The notes under the pieces: generated by a model | Seen by the model: only the letters and a program-made list of their open reading frames with translations | Told to the model about the DNA's origin: nothing | Database searches by the model: none | Made by a program: the position numbers and the translations under genes | In this document: piece by piece, positions 35,881 through 43,465 of the stretch | Layout: each line of letters begins with the position of its first letter | How positions within the stretch are numbered: the stretch's first letter is position 1 | Assembly: GCA_963809815.1 (NCBI GenBank) | Contig: CAWELM010000014.1 | Coordinates: 1-64,000 of the forward strand | Direction of reading: 5' to 3' | Source of the DNA: CAVVJA01 sp963809815 | Lineage (GTDB): Bacteria > Actinomycetota > Actinomycetes > Mycobacteriales > Jatrophihabitantaceae | Length of the DNA: 64,000 bases

Positions 35881-36054
35881 CCGGTACCCCGACTGCCCTG
35901 CGGAGCCAGGGGCTCCAGACTCACGAGCAACGGGAGGAAGTGATGGCCGCCGGGTGTCGATTTCGGAGAATGCTGTACGTCGGGACAGTGGGGCGCGCGG
36001 AGCGCACCTTCCGGGGGCATGCGTGCTGCCGGACGCCAGACGATGGGAGCTGGG

Positions 36055-36384
36055 ATGAGCAAGTTCTTGTACCTGTATCGCGGGCCGGCGACGCCGATGG
36101 AGGAGTTCACACCGGAACAGTCGGCCGAGCAGATGCGGCTGTGGAATGAGTGGATGGGGCAGGTGGGATCGGCGATGGTCGACGCCGGAGCTCCGTTCGG
36201 GACCCGAGCGAGTGTGTCCGACGACGGGACGAGCGCCGACCCGACCGACCTCAACGGCTACACGATCGTCGAGGCCGGGAGCCTCGACGAGGCCCGCGAT
36301 CTGATCAAGGCCCATCCCTTCCTCGCTGAGGGCAAGGGCCGCTTCACGATCGACATCTTCGAACTGGCACCCATGCCGATGTGA
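36055..36384 (+). CDS. YCII-related domain protein
   Basis: 109 aa. MSKFLYLYRGPATPMEEF, then QMRLWNEWMGQVGSAMVDAG, then GYTIVEAGSLDEARDLIKAH and FDIFELAPM-type end (TIDIFELAPMPM) match the YCII/DGPF dimeric ferredoxin fold found near ECF sigma factors. Function unknown. ATG at 36055 with GGGAG 8 bases upstream. It stands alone between acs and two pseudogenes. Confidence 0.85.
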   Translation: MSKFLYLYRGPATPMEEFTPEQSAEQMRLWNEWMGQVGSAMVDAGAPFGTRASVSDDGTSADPTDLNGYTIVEAGSLDEARDLIKAHPFLAEGKGRFTIDIFELAPMPM

Positions 36385-36542
36385 GCGAGGGCGATCGCCC
36401 GCTACTGCCGGCCCGGAAACGTTGGCGTCCGCCATTGCGGCCCTCGGACCGGGCCGGCTCTTGGCGTCCCGAGCCGTGCGCAATCCAAAATGACTGGTTG
36501 GGCGGCGCGGCGCCTGATTGCGGCCGGAGGGCACCACGGTTC

Positions 36543-36891
36543 TTAGGCGGAACGGTCCCAGGCTGATGTCCCGGATGTTTCGATGGCGAGTCCGGCCAGA
36601 TATCGGTCGACAGCCACCTTGGGACCGACACCTGGCAAAAACGTCCTGGTTCGGGTTGGCCACCGTGATCTGCAACGTTGGCTTGCTGACAGCCTGTCCC
36701 GAATCCGCCGGTCCCGTTGATGTCATCGACGGCCGCGACCAATGCCTCCGTCTGGGTGGACAGGTGCCGCAGTCCCGATGTCGCCGTGTTGTCAGTACCG
36801 AATCCGGCCATCAATGCTCCGCCGGCGGCCGTGAATCCAGCGCCCAATAGCAACGGCACACGCTGATGACGACGACGATCCTCTTGCCCAT
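36543..36891 (-). pseudogene. actinobacterial membrane protein, multiply frameshifted
   Basis: The minus strand from ATG 36891 reads MGKRIVVVISV, then in another frame VPLLLGAGFTAAGGALMAGF, GTDNTATSGLRHLSTQTEAL and VAAVDDINGT, then in a third frame GPADSGQAVSKPTLQITVAN, and in another FLPGVGPKVAVDRYLAGLAI to a stop at 36543. Joined, the pieces give a typical actinobacterial protein with one N-terminal membrane helix and an extracellular beta domain (VGPKVAVDRYLAG phrase). At least three shifts break it. Confidence 0.72.
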
Positions 36892-36938
36892 GATCGACCC
36901 CTCGATCGACTCGTCCGTCGTTCGATCAAGCAGCCGGG

Positions 36939-37327
36939 CGCGGTCGTGTATACGACGGCGATGATCACGATCGCGATCAGGTCGTCGACGGGGTCCCGCA
37001 AGTCACCGGCGACCAACTCTCGCTTGAGCTCGAGGCCGGCAACAAAGAACGGATTGCGAGCAAGCCGTCGCCCGCCCAAGAATGCGGCGGCAGGTTGAGG
37101 TGCGCAAAGTGCGGCGGGAGCTGGTAAGTCGTTATTCGTGCGTATGCGTCGCGTAGGCGGGTACTTGCCCATGACCACCATGGCGACTACAAAATGCCAA
37201 CCAATAACCGGACGCCGCCGACTGTTTCGGTCCGCAGCGCTTGCGCAACCTCTGCTGCTTCCGGCCAGCTCGAGCGGGTAAGAAGTCTGCGGATCGGACG
37301 ACGGATCTCGGCCACGGCGGCAGACAT
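36939..37327 (-). pseudogene. nhaA: NhaA Na+/H+ antiporter remnant
   Basis: From ATG 37327 the minus strand reads RLLTRSSWPEAAEVAQALRT and ETVGGVRLLVGIL, then a TAG stop, then SPWWSWASTRLRDAYARI, HLNLPPHSWAGDGLLAI, a frameshift, FFVAGLELKRELVAGDLRDP, and then directly VDDLIAIVIIAVVYTTA. NhaA normally has about 100 residues between the ELRDP and the VDD segments, which carry the ion-binding Asp residues. The gene has an internal stop, a frameshift, an internal deletion and no C-terminus. Confidence 0.82.
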
Positions 37328-37461
37328 TCCGAGGTTGCGTTATGGTTCGCCGACCAAGCTTTCCAGCAAGCTGACATAACTCTCGCCGGGCCAGGGCTGA
37401 GTGCATCTGGCCCGGCTGACTGGAATGATCCGGCTATGAGGTTGCCAGCGAAGGGAGCATC

Positions 37462-37947
37462 GTGACGACGTCAGCACCGCGGGCCGACTCCGCACAGCCG
37501 CGGACGTCCGCAACGGCAACTGAGCCGAATCAGCCCGTCAGCTCAGGGAATGTTGGATCCGGCGAACCGACCATCGGCGCGCTCGTGCAGCAGGCCTCCA
37601 CCCACTTGTCCGCGATGGTGCATGGCGAGATCGAACTCGCCAAGGCGGAGCTCTCAGCCTCCTTCAAGAACGCCGGCACTGGTGCAGGTTTCTATATCGG
37701 TGCGGCGGTCGCGCTCTTCTTTGCGACCATGTTCCTCTTGATCGCGGCGGCCGAGGGCTTGGTGGCGCTCGGGGTGCCACGAGCGGCTGCCTACCTCATC
37801 GTGTTCGGGTTTCTCGTCTTGGTAGTGGGAATCCTGGTGCTGCTGGGCACGCGGCAGGTCAAGAAGGTCAAGGCACCGGAGCGCACCATTTCGGAGACCA
37901 AGGAGACCGCCGCGTTCCTTCGGAACCCAACCCAATACACATCGTGA
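37462..37947 (+). CDS. phage-holin-like family membrane protein
   Basis: 161 aa. A disordered N-terminus is followed by LVQQASTHLSAMVHGEIELA, then KAELSASFKNAGTGAGFYIG and two membrane helices (AVALFFATMFLLIAAAEGLV; AYLIVFGFLVLVVGILVLLG). This is the Phage_holin_3_6/Rv3669 type of chromosomal protein, not a phage gene. GTG at 37462 follows AAGGGAG by 5 bases. It precedes ephE as in mycobacteria. Confidence 0.88.
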   Translation: MTTSAPRADSAQPRTSATATEPNQPVSSGNVGSGEPTIGALVQQASTHLSAMVHGEIELAKAELSASFKNAGTGAGFYIGAAVALFFATMFLLIAAAEGLVALGVPRAAAYLIVFGFLVLVVGILVLLGTRQVKKVKAPERTISETKETAAFLRNPTQYTS

Positions 37948-37974
37948 CGAGATGACTACTTCGGACGTTCCCGG

Positions 37975-38907
37975 GTGAGAGCCGACACACCGCCCGATGA
38001 CGCCATCGTGCTCATCGACGGGCCGTGGACGCACCGTCACGTGAGTGCGAACGGAATCGCGCTCCACGTCGCCGAGATGGGCAGCGGACCGCTAGTGCTT
38101 TTGCTGCACGGCTTCCCGCAGTTCTGGTGGACTTGGCGCCAGCAGATCGTCGACCTGGCTGACTCCGGGTACCGGGCCGTTGCTGTCGACCTGCGGGGAT
38201 ACGGCGCGAGCGACAAACCGCCGCGTGGCTACGACACACCAACGCTTGCGGCCGACGTCGCGGCGTTGGTCACGGCCCTGGGCGAACGGGACGCCATGGT
38301 CGTCGGCAACGACGTCGGCGGGCTGCTCGCGTGGACGATGGCGGCCATGCACCCACGAGTTGTCCGTCGGCTCGCTGTCCTCGGTGCGGCCCATCCGTTG
38401 CGTTTTCGGCAGGCCATCTTCTCGGATCCGCGCGGACAAGGCCGGGCGTCCGCCTACGCGCTGCGCGGCTTCCAGATTCCCCGTCGGCCGGAATCGCGAC
38501 TCACCAAGGACGGGACCTACGTCCGGCAACTCTTCGATACCTGGTCCGGTCCGCGGTGGCGAGCTACGCCGGCCTATGAAGGCGACGTCGAGCGATACGC
38601 CGAAGCGCTGCAGATCCATCCAGTCGCGCACTTGGCCCTCGAGCAATTTCGCTGGCTCGTGCGATCGCTACCCCGTCCGGATGGGCGGCGGTTCGCTCGC
38701 CGCATGCAGGTCCCGATTGCCGCGCCGGTCCTGCACCTGCACGGTGATTTCGATCGATGCATTCTCCCGCGCACCGCTCAAGGCTCAGGTCGCTACGTGA
38801 CGGGCGAATACGAATGGCATGTCCTGGAGGGTGTCGGTCACTTCCCGCAGAACGAGGTTCCCGAGATAGTCAGCGGGGAGTTGATCCGCTGGGCCAAGCT
38901 CGGCTGA
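37975..38907 (+). CDS. ephE: EphE-like epoxide hydrolase
   Basis: 310 aa alpha/beta hydrolase. LLLHGFPQFWWTWRQQI gives the HGFP oxyanion motif, VVGNDVGGLLAW carries the nucleophilic Asp, LHLHGDFDRCIL the acid region and GVGHFPQNEVPE the catalytic His. It hydrolyses epoxides by the Asp mechanism. It follows the holin-like gene by 27 bases as in M. tuberculosis Rv3669-Rv3670. Its 3' end overlaps the convergent kynurenine monooxygenase gene by 38 bases. A role as kynurenine formamidase is conceivable by position but the Asp nucleophile argues against it. Confidence 0.9.
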   Translation: MRADTPPDDAIVLIDGPWTHRHVSANGIALHVAEMGSGPLVLLLHGFPQFWWTWRQQIVDLADSGYRAVAVDLRGYGASDKPPRGYDTPTLAADVAALVTALGERDAMVVGNDVGGLLAWTMAAMHPRVVRRLAVLGAAHPLRFRQAIFSDPRGQGRASAYALRGFQIPRRPESRLTKDGTYVRQLFDTWSGPRWRATPAYEGDVERYAEALQIHPVAHLALEQFRWLVRSLPRPDGRRFARRMQVPIAAPVLHLHGDFDRCILPRTAQGSGRYVTGEYEWHVLEGVGHFPQNEVPEIVSGELIRWAKLG

Positions 38908-40240
38908 GGACAGCGACGGCCACGCCGGCGGCAACCGCCGACCCCAGCGCGAAGCCCGCTACCGCGAGGTTCTGTCGCCGGATCCGGGCCGGGATCTGGG
39001 CATACGGTGTCGTCGTGAATGACACCAGCTCGTATCTCGACATGTATCGCCCGGGAAATCGTCGTTCGAGAGCGTGTTCCGCCCAAGTGCGCGCCTGGAA
39101 TATCGGAGAGTTCACTCGGTCCCGCATTTCCACGAAATTGTCGAGCGCCAAATCGGCGATGACGTCCGTGTTCTCCTTGCGTCGTTCCTGGTAGGTGGTC
39201 AGGGCCCGATCCCAGTCCTCGTGCGCCTCGGAAAGGCATCGGTCGATCTCAATACAGTCCTCGAACGCACAGTTCGCACCTTGCCCGAAGAACGGGACGA
39301 TGGCGTGCGCGGCGTCTCCGACCAGGGCGATGATCGAGGCAGCGCGACGCACCACCCACGGCCAACACCGAATCGTGACAAGCGAGCCCATCGGATTCAG
39401 CGCATAGTCCTCGACGAGGGTCGGCATTATGCCGACGACATCGGGATACTCGCGTTCGAAATAGTTCTCGAGCCGATCTGGAGGAGCCAGCTCCGCAAAG
39501 CTGCCCTCTCCGAACTTTGGCCAGAACAGGGTGCAGGTGAACGATCGATCGAGATTGGGTAGCGCAATCATCATCGAACCGCCCCGCGGCCAGATGTGCA
39601 GCGCATCTGGATCCAATGCGAACTCGCCCTTCCGCGCCGGGATAGTGAGTTCCTTGTACCCGTGCTCGAGGAAGTCCTGTCGGAGATCGAATTCCGGCGC
39701 ACCCGCCAAGGCGGATCGGGTCGCGCTGTATGCGCCGTCGGCGCCCAGCACCACCTCGGCATCGGCGGACACGGTTCCCGCGTCTGTGTCGAACGTCAGG
39801 CGTCCGGTGTCGGCGTCCGCCGATTGGAGGCGATGCCCGAAACAGAGCCGGACCCCGGCCGTGCCCTCAGCGGTATCAAGAAGCGACTCGTTGAGCTTCG
39901 CCCGGCTGATCGAATTGATCGCACGCGTGCCGTCCGCACTGTAGCGCCGGAAGCTGGACTCGTTCGTGATCGAATGGATCATCCGGCCATGCATGGGCAG
40001 TGCTTGCGCAAGGGCATGCTCGCGCAGACCGACCTCCTCCAGCGCGGCCAGACCACGAGCTGAGATGGCTAAATTGATCGACCGCCCGCGTTCCCCGCCA
40101 GCCAGTCGCGGGTCAGGTCGTCGCTCGTAAACATCTACGGGCACACCCCGACGGCCGAGGAGCGTCGCGAGCAGGCAGCCGGCCAAGCCGGCTCCGACAA
40201 TTGCGACTCGGCGTTCAGCTGCCATGAGCGTCCAGGACAT
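38870..40240 (-). CDS. kmo: kynurenine 3-monooxygenase
   Basis: 456 aa FAD-dependent hydroxylase. AIVGAGLAGCLLATLLGRRG is the FAD Rossmann motif, ERGRSINLAISARGLAALEE is a kynurenine-monooxygenase-specific block, and VGDAAHAIVPFFGQGANCAF is the second FAD site. A C-terminal hydrophobic helix (AVAGFALGSAVAAGVAVAVL) suggests membrane anchoring as in eukaryotic KMO. It turns kynurenine into 3-hydroxykynurenine with NADPH and O2. It is the last gene of the six-gene operon. Start ATG 40240 overlaps kynU by 26 bases; ATG 40225 is an alternative that gives MAAERRVAIVG. Confidence 0.95.
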   Translation of the reverse strand: MSWTLMAAERRVAIVGAGLAGCLLATLLGRRGVPVDVYERRPDPRLAGGERGRSINLAISARGLAALEEVGLREHALAQALPMHGRMIHSITNESSFRRYSADGTRAINSISRAKLNESLLDTAEGTAGVRLCFGHRLQSADADTGRLTFDTDAGTVSADAEVVLGADGAYSATRSALAGAPEFDLRQDFLEHGYKELTIPARKGEFALDPDALHIWPRGGSMMIALPNLDRSFTCTLFWPKFGEGSFAELAPPDRLENYFEREYPDVVGIMPTLVEDYALNPMGSLVTIRCWPWVVRRAASIIALVGDAAHAIVPFFGQGANCAFEDCIEIDRCLSEAHEDWDRALTTYQERRKENTDVIADLALDNFVEMRDRVNSPIFQARTWAEHALERRFPGRYMSRYELVSFTTTPYAQIPARIRRQNLAVAGFALGSAVAAGVAVAVLSRAWPSGSTPR

Positions 40241-41510
40241 TCGCCAACGAGATCGCTGCTCGCAGGCAGTCGGTATAAGTCGAGTACATCGGCACCGGTG
40301 CCAGCCTGATCACATCTGGGTGCCGGGCGTCGGCGATTACGCCGTGCTCCGAGCGCAGCCACCCGGTGACGTCGTCGGCGGATAGCCCTCCAATCAGTAC
40401 CGATAATTGCGCTCCACGCCGGTCGGGATCACGCGGGGTGATAACCCGCATCGGCCGGTCCACGCACACCTCGTCCAACATCGATTCGAGATATTGCGTC
40501 AGCCGTACGCTCTTCGCCCGAAGTGCGGTCATGCCGACAGCGTCGAACATTTCCAGCGAGACGAGTACGGGGGCCATCGCCAGGATCGGTGGGTTGGAAA
40601 GTTGCCAGGAATCAGCCGTCGCTACCTCATCGAGCACTGGGTTCATGCGGAAGCGCGTCACCGGGTTTGTGCTCCACCAGCCGCTGAGCTTCGGCAGCGT
40701 GCGATCAGACAGATGGCGTTCGTGGACGAATGCACCCGCAGCGGCGCCGGGTCCGCTGTTCAGATACTTGTACGTGCACCACGCTGCCCAGTCGACTCCC
40801 CACTCATGCAGTGCCAGCGGGACGTTTCCGGCGGCATGCGCGAGGTCCCAACCCACGACCGCGCCGGCCGCATGCCCCGCGCGGGTGATCGCGTGGATGT
40901 CCAGCAGCTCACCGCTGTAGTAGTTCACTCCGCCGAGCAAGATCATCGCAACGCGTTGCCCCTCGCGGTCGAGGTAATCCACGATGTCCTCGCTTCGCAG
41001 CGCGTACTCGCCCGTCCGCGGCCGGAGTCGAATGACGGCCTTATCCGGATCGTGGCCATGCCAGGTGGCTTGACTGCGAACAGCATAACTATCCGATGGG
41101 AATGCGCTGTCCTCAATGAGGATTCCGTATCGATCCGCCGTCGGCCGGTAGAAGCTCGTCATGAGCAGGTGGAGGTTCACCGTCAGCGAGTTCATCATCA
41201 CGGTTTCCGCGGGCAACGCTCCGATCAGCCGAGCTGCGGGATCCCGCAGTAGCTCGTGATAAGAGACCCATGGCCGCGCTGCCTCATGGTGGCCCTCGAC
41301 GCCGAGTCGTGCCCAATCGTCGAGCTCCTCTTCTAATCGGCGACGGGTAGCCACGGGTTGTAGACCAAGCGAGTTTCCGGCGAAGTATGCGCAGTCCGGA
41401 AGAGCGCCGCCCGGCCACGGCGGCACGTGGAATTGGTTTCGTCGGCTCGGCACTTCGTCCTGAGCATCAAGGTCCGCCGCGCGCTGCGCCTCCGAATCGA
41501 GAATGATCAC
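40215..41510 (-). CDS. kynU: kynureninase
   Basis: 431 aa PLP enzyme of aminotransferase fold class V type. VVGWDLAHAAGNVPLALHEW has the PLP-binding Asp, and WCTYKYLNSGPGAAAGAFVH has the Schiff-base Lys. KLSGWWSTNPVTRFRMNPVL and the C-terminal APVPMYSTYTDCLRAA are family blocks. It cleaves 3-hydroxykynurenine to 3-hydroxyanthranilate and alanine. Start GTG 41510 overlaps the decarboxylase stop (GTGA). Confidence 0.96.
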   Translation of the reverse strand: MIILDSEAQRAADLDAQDEVPSRRNQFHVPPWPGGALPDCAYFAGNSLGLQPVATRRRLEEELDDWARLGVEGHHEAARPWVSYHELLRDPAARLIGALPAETVMMNSLTVNLHLLMTSFYRPTADRYGILIEDSAFPSDSYAVRSQATWHGHDPDKAVIRLRPRTGEYALRSEDIVDYLDREGQRVAMILLGGVNYYSGELLDIHAITRAGHAAGAVVGWDLAHAAGNVPLALHEWGVDWAAWCTYKYLNSGPGAAAGAFVHERHLSDRTLPKLSGWWSTNPVTRFRMNPVLDEVATADSWQLSNPPILAMAPVLVSLEMFDAVGMTALRAKSVRLTQYLESMLDEVCVDRPMRVITPRDPDRRGAQLSVLIGGLSADDVTGWLRSEHGVIADARHPDVIRLAPVPMYSTYTDCLRAAISLANVLDAHGS

Positions 41511-42511
41511 GATTGCACCACCGACGCACCGAGAAATACTTCGGCGTTGTCCCGCAATATCTGATGCCGCTCCGGCTCGTCCAGGAAGAGGGACTCTCGC
41601 ACGACCTTGCCGGCCGGACGCTCACCTAACGGGTACGGGTAGTCACTGCCGACGACCACCCGGTCGACACCCACGGTATCGACGAGGAGTCGAAGCGCCC
41701 GCTCGTCGAAGACCACGGAGTCAACGTAGAACCGCCCGATGTAACGCGATGGCGGCTCGGCCGATGTGCCGATGACGTCGTTGCGAGCCCGCCAGGCATT
41801 GTCCATCCGACCAAGCCAAAACGCGAACGATCCGCCGCCGTGAGCGAAACAGATACGCAGCGACTCGTCGACCTGGTCGAATACGCCACCGAGGATCATG
41901 GCCAGAATCGACAGGTGGGTCTCGGCGGGCATCCCGGTAAGCCACCGCGCCATCCATCGATTCAGTCGGGGCGACTCTGGCATATCCCACGGGTGGACGA
42001 ACACTGGAACGCCCAGGCCCGCGCAGTGCTGAAGGAAGGTGACAATACCGGCGTCATCGAGATCCCGGTCGCCGACATGGTTGCCGATCTCGACGCCGCG
42101 ATGACCGCTAGCAAGGCAGCGTTCGACCTCCGCACACGCTGCGTCTGTGTCCTGCAGCGGAACCTGGCAGAACGGCCACAACCGATCCGGTTGAGGTGCA
42201 CAGATCTCGAGCGCCAGATCATTGAAGATGCGAGCGATGCGGGTCGCCTCATCCCCGGCGTGCGCGTAGGAAAAAAAGGCCGGGGTCGGAGACACCGCTT
42301 GGATCGCAACGCCGTCCTTGTCCATATCGCGTAGCCGAACATCGGCATTCCAGCAGGTGGCCTGGATCCGGCGAAATTCCCTCGTGCCAAGCATGATGAC
42401 CGCATCGGACTCAGACTCGACTCTCAGCCATAACGTCAGCTCCGGGATTCCCGGCAGCTCTGGCCACCCGCACGGAACGTAATGCGTGTGCAGGTCTATC
42501 AATCCGTCCAT
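41507..42511 (-). CDS. 2-amino-3-carboxymuconate-6-semialdehyde decarboxylase
   Basis: 334 aa amidohydrolase of the ACMSD group. Metal ligands are seen in DLHTHYVP (HxH near residue 7), VFVHPWDMPESPRLNRWMAR, CFAHGGGSFAF and VVGSDYPYPLGE. It removes CO2 from the dioxygenase product, steering carbon to 2-aminomuconate semialdehyde rather than to quinolinate and NAD. The ATG at 42511 is chosen because DLIDLHTHY-type N-termini start there; the open frame upstream belongs to the previous gene's region. It starts 10 bases after the dioxygenase stop and overlaps kynU. Confidence 0.93.
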   Translation of the reverse strand: MDGLIDLHTHYVPCGWPELPGIPELTLWLRVESESDAVIMLGTREFRRIQATCWNADVRLRDMDKDGVAIQAVSPTPAFFSYAHAGDEATRIARIFNDLALEICAPQPDRLWPFCQVPLQDTDAACAEVERCLASGHRGVEIGNHVGDRDLDDAGIVTFLQHCAGLGVPVFVHPWDMPESPRLNRWMARWLTGMPAETHLSILAMILGGVFDQVDESLRICFAHGGGSFAFWLGRMDNAWRARNDVIGTSAEPPSRYIGRFYVDSVVFDERALRLLVDTVGVDRVVVGSDYPYPLGERPAGKVVRESLFLDEPERHQILRDNAEVFLGASVVQS

Positions 42512-42521
42512 GCGGGCGGTC

Positions 42522-43043
42522 TCAGCCCTTCCCCGGGTGCACGGTGCCGCAGTTCGGACAGGTACGTGCTTGCACGTCGTCATAGAACGCGGCGAATACC
42601 GGCGGGAGATCAACGACGATGTCGCGGACCTGCAGCTCGACCTCGTGTACGAGCGCGGAGCAATTCCCGCAGTACCACTGGAACTTCTCCGGGGTCCCCT
42701 CTTCACGGATCCGTTCGATGACCAACCCGATCGATCCGGCTTCCGGACGCTGGGGCGAATGCGGTGTGTTTCGGGGCAGCAACCAGGTGTCGCCCTCGCG
42801 GATGTGCACGGTTTGCGGGCCATCGTCCGTCATCAGATTGACGTGCATGTTCCCTCTGAGCTGGTAAAACCACTCCTCGTACGGGTCGACGTGGAAGTCC
42901 GTGCGCGCATTGGGGCCACCCACTACCATCACGATGAAGTCCTCGCCGACGGCCATGGTCTTGTTGTTCACCGGTGGCTTGAGCAGCTGTTCGTTGCCGC
43001 TGATCCACTGCGTGACGTTGATCGCGGACGGGATGGTGGTCAC
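42522..43043 (-). CDS. 3-hydroxyanthranilate 3,4-dioxygenase
   Basis: 173 aa cupin, bacterial HAAO/NbaC type. FHVDPYEEWFYQLRGNMHVN supplies the His and Glu iron ligands, and LLPRNTPHSPQRPE the second His. The C-terminal rubredoxin-like site with two CxxC pairs (CGNC and CPNC) is characteristic of the bacterial form. It opens the ring of 3-hydroxyanthranilate with O2 to ACMS. GTG 43043 overlaps the deaminase stop (GTGA). Confidence 0.96.
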   Translation of the reverse strand: MTTIPSAINVTQWISGNEQLLKPPVNNKTMAVGEDFIVMVVGGPNARTDFHVDPYEEWFYQLRGNMHVNLMTDDGPQTVHIREGDTWLLPRNTPHSPQRPEAGSIGLVIERIREEGTPEKFQWYCGNCSALVHEVELQVRDIVVDLPPVFAAFYDDVQARTCPNCGTVHPGKG

Positions 43044-43465
43044 GACGGCTCCTTCTCCGGTAGCTGGGCGACGCCTTGCATCTCGATAAGCAGGTGTGGG
43101 TGCGGAAGCTGGTGGACGGCCACGGTTGTCCGGGCCGGGCCGGATTCATCGAAGTACTCGGCGTAGACGGTGTTGTAACCGCCGAAATCGTTCATTGACA
43201 CGAGGAATGTAGTCACCGACACCAGGTCCGTGAGCTCCGCGCCGACCGCACGAAGAATGTCCTGGATGTTCTCGATCACGGCCCGGGTCTGCGCCCGGAT
43301 ATCCAAGGTGGCCGTGCCCAGGGGATCGACGTCGGCGCCAGCGATCGTATTGTCTGGGCGGCGCGCGCTTGTGCCGCTGACGTAGGCGAATCCTCCGGCA
43401 AGCCGGACGTGGGGAAAGCGGCCGCGCGGCGTGGCCTTGTCCGGCAACGTTCGAGCGCGCGTCAC
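43040..43465 (-). CDS. RidA-family 2-aminomuconate deaminase
   Basis: 141 aa YjgF/RidA protein. PHVRLAGGFAYVSGTSARRP, then TRAVIENIQDILRAVGAELT, DLVSVTTFLVSMNDFGGYNT and HPHLLIEMQGVA match the AmnD-like deaminase group rather than general RidA. In this operon it most likely converts 2-aminomuconate to 4-oxalocrotonate and ammonia. GTG at 43465 overlaps the dehydrogenase stop (GTGA); the long open frame upstream is a shadow of that gene. Confidence 0.88.
   Translation of the reverse strand: MTRARTLPDKATPRGRFPHVRLAGGFAYVSGTSARRPDNTIAGADVDPLGTATLDIRAQTRAVIENIQDILRAVGAELTDLVSVTTFLVSMNDFGGYNTVYAEYFDESGPARTTVAVHQLPHPHLLIEMQGVAQLPEKEPS

Noticed and set aside
35902..35916. Terminator after acs (GGAGCC-AGG-GGCTCC)
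   Set aside because: Stem is only 6 bp with no T tract; in GC-rich DNA this occurs often by chance.
34702..36726. 674-codon minus-strand open frame opposite acs
   Set aside because: It is a shadow of the acs third-codon-position GC bias; the plus strand carries all acetyl-CoA synthetase motifs. Only its first 25 codons matter, as part of the frameshifted membrane protein.
37462..37947. Phage origin for the holin-family gene
   Set aside because: Its place between acs and ephE is the chromosomal Rv3669 position and no other phage gene is near.
37975..38907. EphE as the missing kynurenine formamidase
   Set aside because: The nucleophile motif is GNDVGG (Asp), as in epoxide hydrolases, and not a Ser elbow; synteny also argues for EphE.
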